Origin: Prunella strophiata
Lineage: Eukaryota > Chordata > Aves > Passeriformes > Prunellidae
DNA: 64,000 nucleotides
NCBI GenBank assembly: GCA_036583965.1
Contig: JAZBQD010000013.1
Location: 8,569,763-8,633,762, forward strand
Direction: 5' to 3'
The notes under the pieces were generated by a model that saw only the letters and a list, made by a program, of their open reading frames with translations, was not told the DNA's origin and made no database searches. Of the stretch, positions 25,701 through 35,600 are shown in pieces. How positions within the stretch are numbered: the stretch's first letter is position 1; each line of letters begins with the position of its first letter. Both the position numbers and the translations under genes were made by a program.

Positions 25701-26662
25701 GCCTCTTCTTCTAGCTTATGCTTCTTTCCACATTGCACAGAGACACTACAAAAGAAAAACAGTTACTTAGCTTCAAACTGTATCTTTTGGTTACACAGAT
25801 ATTTGCAAACAGTATTTTCCTCCCTTTTAAAATTTCATCGGAGGTCAACAGTCACAGTATGTCACCAAGCTGTGATGGGAGTAAAAGTTTGGGACAATAA
25901 ATAACCACTTTGTTACAAAGGAAGTCAAAGGCAGCTGTAATTGCTCAGTTCTCTGAACAGAATTCCATGTTAATTTCTTCTCCTTTCATTATTTAGTTTT
26001 CCACAAGGGGCAAGACCAATTTTTGCTAAAATTCAAATGCTTCAAGAAGCAACACATGACCCAGCTTGAGTCTCCTAATACTCTGTATCACAGGAACATA
26101 CTGAAAAAATACTGAAACAAATAAATGAGCTTGAAAGTACGCAAAGATGCTGGTACACTCGATCACCTTTCTTGCCTTTTAAAAGGCTCCTTCATCCCCC
26201 ACCAGCCAGCTTCAAGGTCCTTAGCCGAGCACAGTACAATTTTCTAACCTCCTACCAGCGCAACACTGCTACAAGGAAACAAATCCCAGCCGCCTCGCAA
26301 AGCTCCCGGTGCAGTTCCCCACTGCCGGCGCTCCGGCCCTGCGGGAACGGGTCTGGCACTTACTGGCTGCGGCTCCTGGTGAAGGAGCTCACCGGGGCCA
26401 CCGTCAGCCTCTCCTGACGGCTGTGGCTCCCCAGCGCGGCCAGGGAGGCCAGGTCGAAGCTGCTCTGCAGACAGAGGCCGGAGGATCCGTCCACGCCGTC
26501 GTTTCCGATCCCTGCCATGACCATCCCGGGTGGCTGCAGCCGGCCGTGGCCGCCGGCTAAGGGCTGCGGGCCGTGGCGGTCCGGAGCAGCGGCCGGCGCT
26601 GTGGGGAGCTCCACGGCCGGGCCCGCCGGGATGCCCTGGAAGGATCTGCCTAGCGCTGCCAT
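22796..26662 (-). CDS. CCDC117: CCDC117, coiled-coil domain protein 117 (one apparent frameshift)
   Basis: Five coding exons: 26364-26662, 25695-25745, 25099-25333, 23582-23719 and 22796-23048, all GT-AG. The start [12 protein letters not shown] and the end ...GCAEEEMEL match mammalian CCDC117. Internal anchors are CPVRKKR (exon 3), EEMDQ followed by [16 protein letters not shown] (exon 3/4), IIDEDEEV (exon 4) and [17 protein letters not shown] (exon 5). The predicted length is about 324 residues against about 279 in human; the extra length is mainly in the Ala/Pro-rich exon 1. Exon 3 has one extra base near 25204-25207: the upstream frame hits TGA at 25198-25200, while the conserved frame resumes just beyond. 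CCDC117 has been linked to the MMS19/CIA iron-sulfur pathway and to DNA metabolism. It is head-to-head with SLC2A11-like across the minisatellite. Confidence 0.9.
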
Positions 26663-26877
26663 TTCCTGCTGCCGGGGAGAAAGCGCACATCAACGCCGCG
26701 ATCCGCGCTGCGCCACGCTCCGGCCCTGCCCGAGGCGCTCCCGCAGGAGCCCCGCACGGAACCTCCTCCGCCCGCAGCGCTCACCCGGGCCGAGCCGGGC
26801 CCGCGGCTGCGGCCGCCGCTACAGCCCGGGTCCTTCCAGGCCTTTCGCCGCGATCCGATAAGGACCCGCGGGCACTG

Positions 26878-26956
26878 TGGGAGTTGTAGTCCCGGGCACT
26901 GGGAGACCTGTGGGAGTTGTAGTCCCGAGTGCTGTGGGACCTGTGGGAGTTGTAGT
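26878..26956 (-). promoter_or_regulatory. CCDC117: Three ZNF143/SBS-like motifs at 33-bp spacing
   Basis: ACTACAACTCCCA on the minus strand occurs three times, at 26878-26890, 26911-26923 and 26944-26956, with starts exactly 33 bp apart. The motif matches the core of the ZNF143/THAP11 (SBS) site ACTACAAYTCCCA, common in CpG-island and bidirectional promoters. The cluster lies 216-294 bp upstream of the CCDC117 start codon, as expected for a core promoter. Bases between copies are also partly alike, so the block is a short tandem duplication. Confidence 0.75.
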
Positions 26957-26990
26957 CCTGGGTGCTGTGAGAGACGCACTCTGGGACCAG

Positions 26991-29671
26991 GGCGCCCGCC
27001 GTGGCCCCGTGAGGGCGCCGCGGGGCGCCCGCCGTGGCCCCGTGAGGGCAGACGCGGGGGCGCCCGCCGTGGCCCGTGAGGGCGCCGCGGGGCGCCGCCG
27101 TGGCCCCGTGAGGGCGCCGCGGGGCGCCCGCCGTGCCCCGTGAGGGCGCGCGGGGCGCCCGCCGTGGCCCCGTGAGGGCGCCGCGGGGCGCCCGCCGTGG
27201 CCCCGTGAGGGCGCCGCGGGGCGCCCGCCGTGGCCCCGTGAGGGCGCCGCGGGGCGCCCGCCGTGGCCCCGTGAGGGCGCCGCGGGGCGCCCGCCGTGGC
27301 CCCGTGAGGGCGCCGCGGGGCGCCCGCCGTGGCCCCGTGAGGGCGCCGCGGGGCGCCCGCCGTGGCCCCGTGAGGGCGCCGCGGGGCGCCCGCCGTGGCC
27401 CCGTGAGGGCGCCGCGGGGCGCCCGCCGTGGCCCCGTGAGGGCGCCGCGGGGCGCCCGCCGTGGCCCCGTGAGGGCGCCGCGGGGCGCCCGCCGTGGCCC
27501 CGTGAGGGCGCCGCGGGGCGCCCGCCGTGGCCCCGTGAGGGCGCCGCGGGGCGCCCGCCGTGGCCCCGTGAGGGCGCCGCGGGGCGCCCGCCGTGGCCCC
27601 GTGAGGGCGCCGCGGGGCGCCCGCCGTGGCCCCGTGAGGGCGCCGCGGGGCGCCCGCCGTGGCCCCGTGAGGGCGCCGCGGGGCGCCCGCCGTGGCCCCG
27701 TGAGGGCGCCGCGGGGCGCCCGCCGTGGCCCCGTGAGGGCGCCGCGGGGCGCCCGCCGTGGCCCCGTGAGGGCGCCGCGGGGCGCCCGCCGTGGCCCCGT
27801 GAGGGCGCCGCGGGGCGCCCGCCGTGGCCCCGTGAGGGCGCCGCGGGGCGCCCGCCGTGGCCCCGTGAGGGCGCCGCGGGGCGCCCGCCGTGGCCCCGTG
27901 AGGGCGCCGCGGGGCGCCCGCCGTGGCCCCGTGAGGGCGCCGCGGGGCGCCCGCCGTGGCCCCGTGAGGGCGCCGCGGGGCGCCCGCCGTGGCCCCGTGA
28001 GGGCGCCGCGGGGCGCCCGCCGTGGCCCCGTGAGGGCGCCGCGGGGCGCCCGCCGTGGCCCCGTGAGGGCGCCGCGGGGCGCCCGCCGTGGCCCCGTGAG
28101 GGCGCCGCGGGGCGCCCGCCGTGGCCCCGTGAGGGCGCCGCGGGGCGCCCGCCGTGGCCCCGTGAGGGCGCCGCGGGGCGCCCGCCGTGGCCCCGTGAGG
28201 GCGCCGCGGGGCGCCCGCCGTGGCCCCGTGAGGGCGCCGCGGGGCGCCCGCCGTGGCCCCGTGAGGGCGCCGCGGGGCGCCCGCCGTGGCCCCGTGAGGG
28301 CGCCGCGGGGCGCCCGCCGTGGCCCCGTGAGGGCGCCGCGGGGCGCCCGCCGTGGCCCCGTGAGGGCGCCGCGGGGCGCCCGCCGTGGCCCCGTGAGGGC
28401 GCCGCGGGGCGCCCGCCGTGGCCCCGTGAGGGCGCCGCGGGGCGCCCGCCGTGGCCCCGTGAGGGCGCCGCGGGGCGCCCGCCGTGGCCCCGTGAGGGCG
28501 CCGCGGGGCGCCCGCCGTGGCCCCGTGAGGGCGCCGCGGGGCGCCCGCCGTGGCCCCGTGAGGGCGCCGCGGGGCGCCCGCCGTGGCCCCGTGAGGGCGC
28601 CGCGGGGCGCCCGCCGTGGCCCCGTGAGGGCGCCGCGGGGCGCCCGCCGTGGCCCCGTGAGGGCGCCGCGGGGCGCCCGCCGTGGCCCCGTGAGGGCGCC
28701 GCGGGGCGCCCGCCGTGGCCCCGTGAGGGCGCCGCGGGGCGCCCGCCGTGGCCCCGTGAGGGCGCCGCGGGGCGCCCGCCGTGGCCCCGTGAGGGCGCCG
28801 CGGGGCGCCCGCCGTGGCCCCGTGAGGGCGCCGCGGGGCGCCCGCCGTGGCCCCGTGAGGGCGCCGCGGGGCGCCCGCCGTGGCCCCGTGAGGGCGCCGC
28901 GGGGCGCCCGCCGTGGCCCCGTGAGGGCGCCGCGGGGCGCCCGCCGTGGCCCCGTGAGGGCGCCGCGGGGCGCCCGCCGTGGCCCCGTGAGGGCGCCGCG
29001 GGGCGCCCGCCGTGGCCCCGTGAGGGCGCCGCGGGGCGCCCGCCGTGGCCCCGTGAGGGCGCCGCGGGGCGCCCGCCGTGGCCCCGTGAGGGCGCCGCGG
29101 GGCGCCCGCCGTGGCCCCGTGAGGGCGCCGCGGGGCGCCCGCCGTGGCCCCGTGAGGGCGCCGCGGGGCGCCCGCCGTGGCCCCGTGAGGGCGCCGCGGG
29201 GCGCCCGCCGTGGCCCCGTGAGGGCGCCGCGGGGCGCCCGCCGTGGCCCCGTGAGGGCGCCGCGGGGCGCCCGCCGTGGCCCCGTGAGGGCGCCGCGGGG
29301 CGCCCGCCGTGGCCCCGTGAGGGCGCCGCGGGGCGCCCGCCGTGGCCCCGTGAGGGCGCCGCGGGGCGCCCGCCGTGGCCCCGTGAGGGCGCCGCGGGGC
29401 GCCCGCCGTGGCCCCGTGAGGGCGCCGCGGGGCGCCCGCCGTGGCCCCGTGAGGGCGCCGCGGGGCGCCCGCCGTGGCCCCGTGAGGGCGCCGCGGGGCG
29501 CCCGCCGTGGCCCCGTGAGGGCGCCGCGGGGCGCCCGCCGTGGCCCCGTGAGGGCGCCGCGGGGCGCCCGCCGTGGCCCCGTGAGGGCGCCGCGGGGCGC
29601 CCGCCGTGGCCCCGTGAGGGCGCCGCGGGGCGCCCGCCGTGGCCCCGTGAGGGCGCCGCGGGGCGCCCGCC
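26991..29671. repeat. 33-bp GC-rich minisatellite (~81 units) in bidirectional promoter spacer
   Basis: A 33-bp unit is repeated head-to-tail for 2,681 bp. One unit is 27151-27183. It is 30/33 G+C and holds seven CpGs, and 18 bases form a perfect inverted repeat GGGCGCC-GCGG-GGCGCCC. The five or so units nearest CCDC117 (26991-27150) carry single-base deletions and substitutions; from about 27151 to the end all units look identical (~76 copies). The array begins 34 bp after the last ZNF143-like motif and ends 10 bp before the first SLC2A11-like ATG. Because 33 is a multiple of 3, frames stay open through the array, giving spurious proteins of 870-1,000 residues. Copy number depends on the assembly. 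Confidence 0.97.
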
Positions 29672-29681
29672 AAATTCAGCC

Positions 29682-32600
29682 ATGCTCAGAATGGAGCACC
29701 AGCCCCTGCTCAGAGGGTCTAGCTCGCCCTGCAAGGTAAGCAGAACCATCCTGGCCTCGGAAGGTGGATCCTGCAGGGAGTTTGTAGTTTTAGCAATGAT
29801 GTACAGACGTGAAATGTGCTGGGAATTTCATGTTAGCTTTTAAATAGAAGTACATTAAATTATTAGACTTGTGAGGTTTTGTGCTTTTCCTTGGACACCT
29901 GGTTAGAAAGTGGAAGCTATAAAAGCAGCTTTCTGATTCTCATGTTTTACATTGAATACAAATCGAATTTTGTTTGTGTCATGTTTTTGGAATGAAGTGA
30001 ACGCCCTTATAAACTGTCAGGAATTCAGAACACATGAGGCTGTTATCTGTGCTCTCTCCAAACTCCAATGTGAGACAGCATACCAGTGTCATGAGCCCAG
30101 CTGATTTGGGCAGGATAAACAAAAGACCTGTCATAACAAAACAGAAGTTATATATGTTCATTATTTTGGGTTGTTTGTTTGTTTACTTTCTGTTCCTTCT
30201 AGATTCCAGGTTGTACCCATAAGACACGAAAAATAGGTTTACAGTACTTAGTTAATATAAGGGTCTGAGTGTGCAGTCCTAGTATTTACCACATCAATTT
30301 GGTTTTTTTTCTACCATACTCACTGCAACCTTTACTTATCTCTTTAATTCATTGCTTTGGTTGACATTCAGAGAAAGACTTTTTATTCTTGGAAACTATA
30401 AGGAAATGTTAATTGGATTTTACTTTAATAAGATCAATTTCAACTTGCAAATTTCAGGGAGGGAGGAAGGAAGTTTTGATTAAATTATCTCTAGGAAGGA
30501 CACAGCTCTTTCACAATACAGTACAATATCTGGAAAAACTCAGCATTTCTGGGAACTGGACCAAGAATGAGAATGATGAAGAATTAGTCTACATACCTTA
30601 CAATGGGAAATTCAGGGAGTACAAGTTTATTAAATGAAATATGTACTGCATTTATATATAAAGGAAGGGGAAATTTGATCACTGAAGTGCCTTTAATATA
30701 GGAGACATTGTTGTGTCTGGCTGAAATGAATCAATAAGATATTATGAGATGAAATTAGGACCTAATTTAGAAGGAAAGGTTTGCTAGACATTTGAACTGG
30801 ATGTTATTTTTAGTATGATCATATTCAGTAAAAAGTAAACTCAGAGAACACTGCATGAGAATATCAAACACTGTATAAATCTCTGGTGATGTCCTGGTCA
30901 TGGGGCCTCATCCAAAGGATGGTTTATGACCAGTTATATTCTTGAGATTTAAATGCATCACAGTAGTAGTTTGTGTTGACCTTAAAACCTGTGAATCTGT
31001 GACTCTATGAGGTTTTTAAATAATTATTTGGGAATGTAACTAAGTCATAGATACTGAAAAAATTAAAAAAATAAAAGTGTCCAATATTATGTCAATAAAC
31101 TTTAAATTAATATTATTGACAGTGACCAAATTATTATCATTGAGGTACTAAGGCCTTGCACCTGCCAACTTGCAGACATCGAGTAATCATTTTAGGGAGT
31201 TAAAATATTGCTTAGAGGGAAATAAAACAGTGTTACTTCTCACATCTTGGTTAAAATGTGACTCAGAAATTGAGATTTGGTTAATTCTTATAGTAGTTGT
31301 GTTAAGTCATTGTGTCTCTAACACCAAACATAAACAGTTCTAGCATTCTTTCATTAAAAACAGACACCATGAGCAATGTGGCTTATTCAAAAAGTGTTTA
31401 CTCAGTTTCTAATAACAGCTTTAATGGTTTTGTTGCCTACAGTTAATCTGGAGACTTGTAATTGTGGTATTTCTAAAGGCTGTTAATGATCCAAAGCCAG
31501 CCTGAAATGCTTCTCCTGCTGCAGGTGTTCAGGAGTTCAGGCTGTTTTTTAAACAAATGCTTTCACTGCTCCAAACCAAATACATGACCTATTTCACCAT
31601 CATTTTCTTTTAGATATTTTAAATATTTTTATATATATATATATATTTCTTAGATATTTTCTTTTAGATATTATGTGTGTGGGCTCAGGGTCCTATCTCT
31701 TTTCATGCCCATTATTTTTTTTTGTTCCCCAGCTCCCCAGCTGGACGTTGTTCCTGGCTGTTTGTGCTGTTGGAATTGGAGGCACCTTTCAGTATGGGTA
31801 TAATGTCTCTATTATCAATGCACCCACACAGGTAAAAGCTCATCTTTTGTTCACTGGGCTGTTTCCTCTCTGAACTCGGCCACGAGGCCAAATGTGCCTT
31901 TGCTGTGATCACAGTGGGAACTGAAGCACTCTTCCTCTCATGTGAATGAATCTTGCTCATTTCCCACGTGGTTTCATGTGCATTTGTTTGTGTGAACCTC
32001 CAGTCAGGACCTATTCTATGTCAAACAAAAGTGACAAATAAGCCACATAAATACCTTTATTATTAGAAGGATTAACTGAGTAACTAATATATTTTTTCAG
32101 TTACTAAAATAGCCCAGAACACTAAGGGTGGAATAGACCAGAACATTTTCAGTTGGAAGGGACCTACAATCTAGTCCAACTCCCTGACCACTTCAGGGCT
32201 GAACGAAAGTTAAAGCATATTACTAACAGCATTGTCCAAATGCCTTTGGAGCATTAACCACTTGTCTAGGAAGCCTGTTCTTCTGTTTGACCACCCTTTC
32301 TGTAGGATATCACCTACTGTTTCTCCAAGTGTCAAGTTTAAACCTGCCCTGACACAGCTTTGAGCCATTCCCATTCTTTCTATCACTGGGTAATAGGGAG
32401 AAAGCATGGTTACTATTTAAAGGTGTCCATCACAGGCAGATACTGAAAAAGTCCTTCTTAGGGAATGAAAATGTTGCATCTGTAGTGGCTGAGTAACTTG
32501 TAGGTATTTTCACTTGTTACTTGAGCGTTCTTTGCTGTAGCCTCCAGGATTCTGCATATTTTGTGGATGACTCAAGGATCTGAGCAAATGTTCTTGTGGA

Positions 32601-35600
32601 AGTGGTGGGTATCAGTTTTTGCTACCAGCTGATTTATTTGCTTGGGAAACTTTGAAGACTGAATTTGTTTCAACATTGTATGCTTTTCAGAAAGCTTAAA
32701 AGAAGCTGTTTGTGTAAGAACATGTCATATGCTTGGAACAGAGGGAGAGTCCAAGAAGTTTGTTCTTCTGTAGTCTTTGTTTGCAGGCAAAAAACAGGAG
32801 CCTCTGATTAGAGATACATGCCAGTTCAAGAGTTTCTAAAGGCAAATTTTAGAAAACCAAGCATGTGGAATAACAGCCTCAAAATTCTGCCACATGAATA
32901 CTCTAAGAAAGGTGGAGTATTATTAGAGTTGAAAAAGGGATTTTACTATGACTTTTTGGATTACACTGATTATTTAGATCAAGTGTCAGAATGAGTCCCG
33001 TGACAGTAAAATATTTTAGGTTGCAAGGCCTCTGTGCTCTGAGATGTTCCTAAAAACAGTAGGGCCAACCATCCACCCTGTTCCCCTCCTTGTTCAGAAG
33101 GACCTCAGAGCTCTCTCATGCCAATGCATGTCAGGATTGTGTTTCTCCTCTGCTGCAGCACCTGAGGCAGGGCACAAAGCAGAACTGCTCAGCAGCCTTT
33201 GAGGTGTGTGGGGAGTAGGAAACACAAGGTTTTTCTTTGTGGTCAAGGAAGATTCTGCCAGTCAGATGATACCTCTTAGAATTAACTCCCAGAACTAATT
33301 TTCAGGATTGGGGTGCAAGTTATTTGTAGTGCTGTGTGTAGGGCTGTATAAAATGCTACACATTAATCACTCTTTTCTACTGCAGCATATACACAAGTTC
33401 TTAAACGAGACCTGGAGTACTCGTTACCACAAGGAGCTAAATCCAGATTTGCTGACTTTTCTGTGGTCTGTCATTGCTTCCATCTTTTCCCTCGGGGGCA
33501 TGTGTGGAGCCCTGATTGGAGGCAGCATGGCCATACACCTGGGCAGGTCAGTTGCAGCAGCAGGCATGTGAAAGCATGTTTGCTCTTCCTACCTTCCCAC
33601 TGGAATAGAAAGTAAATAAATGGAAAAAGAGTGGGAGAAAAGAGTACCTAGACATGTTTTTTTCACTTTAAAACTGAGTTTTCTAGTAGAATATTACAGT
33701 TTATTCCAATGTGACTTTCAAGGATGAGCCCTGAATGATGACCTTTGTCTTAGTCTTTGCATTGCATTTACTGAAATCTGAGTAGGAGAATGCACACAGA
33801 GTGGGATGGAAACGTGAGTTCCCCCCTGGCGCATTTGCAGCCCTTGTGCCAGTAAGGATGTGCTGCTTCATCTGTTGCACTTAATTTGTCTAAAGGAAGA
33901 AACCCCACTCCTACCTTGTCAGGCATTTCTGTCATATTTATATATTATTCTTACATTTAGACATCTTAAAAACATAAGCAGTTGTATCAGATATCTGAGT
34001 TTCCAGGGAATAGCATGTTTCTTCAGTATAAAGTCCATTTATCCCCCCACATTATCAGAAAGGAAACTGTTTAAAAACCCACATTATTACAGATTTCCAT
34101 AATGTCTGGTTGAGGTGGGTTGTTTTTGATTTTGGGTTTTTTTTTTTTTTTTTTGTTTGTTTTAATCAGTTTTTGCTTGTTCTGCAATATTGATATTATT
34201 ATTATTATTTTTTGTTCCTCCATTTTAGGAAAGGAGCTCTTTTGATGAATAATATTATAGCAATACTAGCCTCAATTTTAATGGGGATCAGTTTTCCTAC
34301 AGGATTGTTTGAGTTACTGATTGCTGGAAGGTTTTTGATTGGCATAAATTCAGGTGAATGATTTCTTATTCCTACTATCATAAATGGTCAATGATAAGTT
34401 ATTGTTATTTCTGATCCTTTAGGTTTTATGATGAAAATGTTCTGTAGTTTAGCTTAGAATCTGAAGGCAGATAAATGATTAGGGAATTAATTAAGTCCCA
34501 TTTAATACTTGTTTTGGTTTAGCACCTCTGCAAAGCCATTTCTATTGATAGGAAAATGTTTTATCCATTTACTTGCAGGTGTTGGGCTCTGTGTGCAGCC
34601 TCTTTATATTGGGGAGTTTGCCCCAAAACACCTAAGAGGTGGCTTGGCCATGGGGACTTCCATCTTTCTGACTGGGGGAATTCTGACAGGACAAATAATT
34701 GGTTTGAGGTAAGAAATGTTTGGGGTTTTTCTTCCTGTTTTGTGTTTTTCCTGTGTAAAGAATTCCAATTTCCTACAGCTCATTGCAGGACATTCCTTTT
34801 GCCATTGTAGCATTAGAATTCACACAAGATCCCCCTGGGAGCAGAAAATCCTGCTTGAGTCACCTTATTGCTACAGCTGCCAGCCATCAGTGCTGTCTCC
34901 TCAGGGATGCAGTGTCACTTTAGATGGGTCACCAGAACAGCATCAGTAAAGCAGCCACATTTGAGCTGAGTTCATGTCTTCTGCCAATTTCTTGCTGGAG
35001 ACACTGGATGTTGGCAAGGACTTGAGAGCAAAGGACTCACATTTCTGTATCACAGCACTAGCACTGCTTTTGTCCCCTGTGTGATCAGAGGAAGTTGCTC
35101 AGCCCTTCATCCAGCTGGAACTTAGAAGTTCCAAGAGTAGAGACTGCACTAAATAGTAATCAATAGCTAATTATTATATTTCTTTGCTTTATTTTTCCAC
35201 ATTTCTCACAGAGAATTATTGGGTGGAGAAAAGCATTGGCCTCTGTTGCTATCCAGCAGCTGTATTCCAGCATTAGCCCAACTGTTATTCCTTCCATGGT
35301 TTCCTGAAAGTCCCAGATATCTTCTTATTGACAGAGGTGATGAGCTGAGCTGTGCCAAAGGTAATATTCAGCATCTATACTTTCTGTTCTCCAAGAGGGT
35401 ACAATGAATGTATTGGGTTCCAGATTCTCCTTTTATCTTTATCCACACAGCATCTAGTGCTTTTTGGCCCATGTTTTTCCTCCAGTGAGCTTATATGGAA
35501 GAAGGGATTGTGGAACACAGGAGCCTATCATGGGTTATGAACAGAACTTTATTATCCTGTTTCAAATATAAGTTCATTGACTAGAGCTCCAAGCTAATTA

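Noticed and set aside
26991..29671. Regular 33-bp periodicity considered as a CRISPR-like array
   Set aside because: There are no distinct spacers between repeats; the unit is contiguous head-to-tail, and the setting is a vertebrate genome.
27151..29671. CTCF-like core (CCGCGGGGCGCCC) in every 33-bp unit
   Set aside because: It matches only the first part of the CTCF consensus and lacks the GGCAG end, so I do not claim binding.
26650..29749. Open frames of 868-1,007 codons across the 33-bp array on both strands
   Set aside because: They arise because the 33-bp period keeps frame and the unit has few stops; 11-residue repeats such as GAPRRPHGATA are translation of the minisatellite, and no domain, splice context or conserved start supports a gene.
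30413..30637. 74-codon frame with protein-like composition in SLC2A11-like intron 1
   Set aside because: No family recognised, starts mid-intron, and no splice evidence ties it to the gene.
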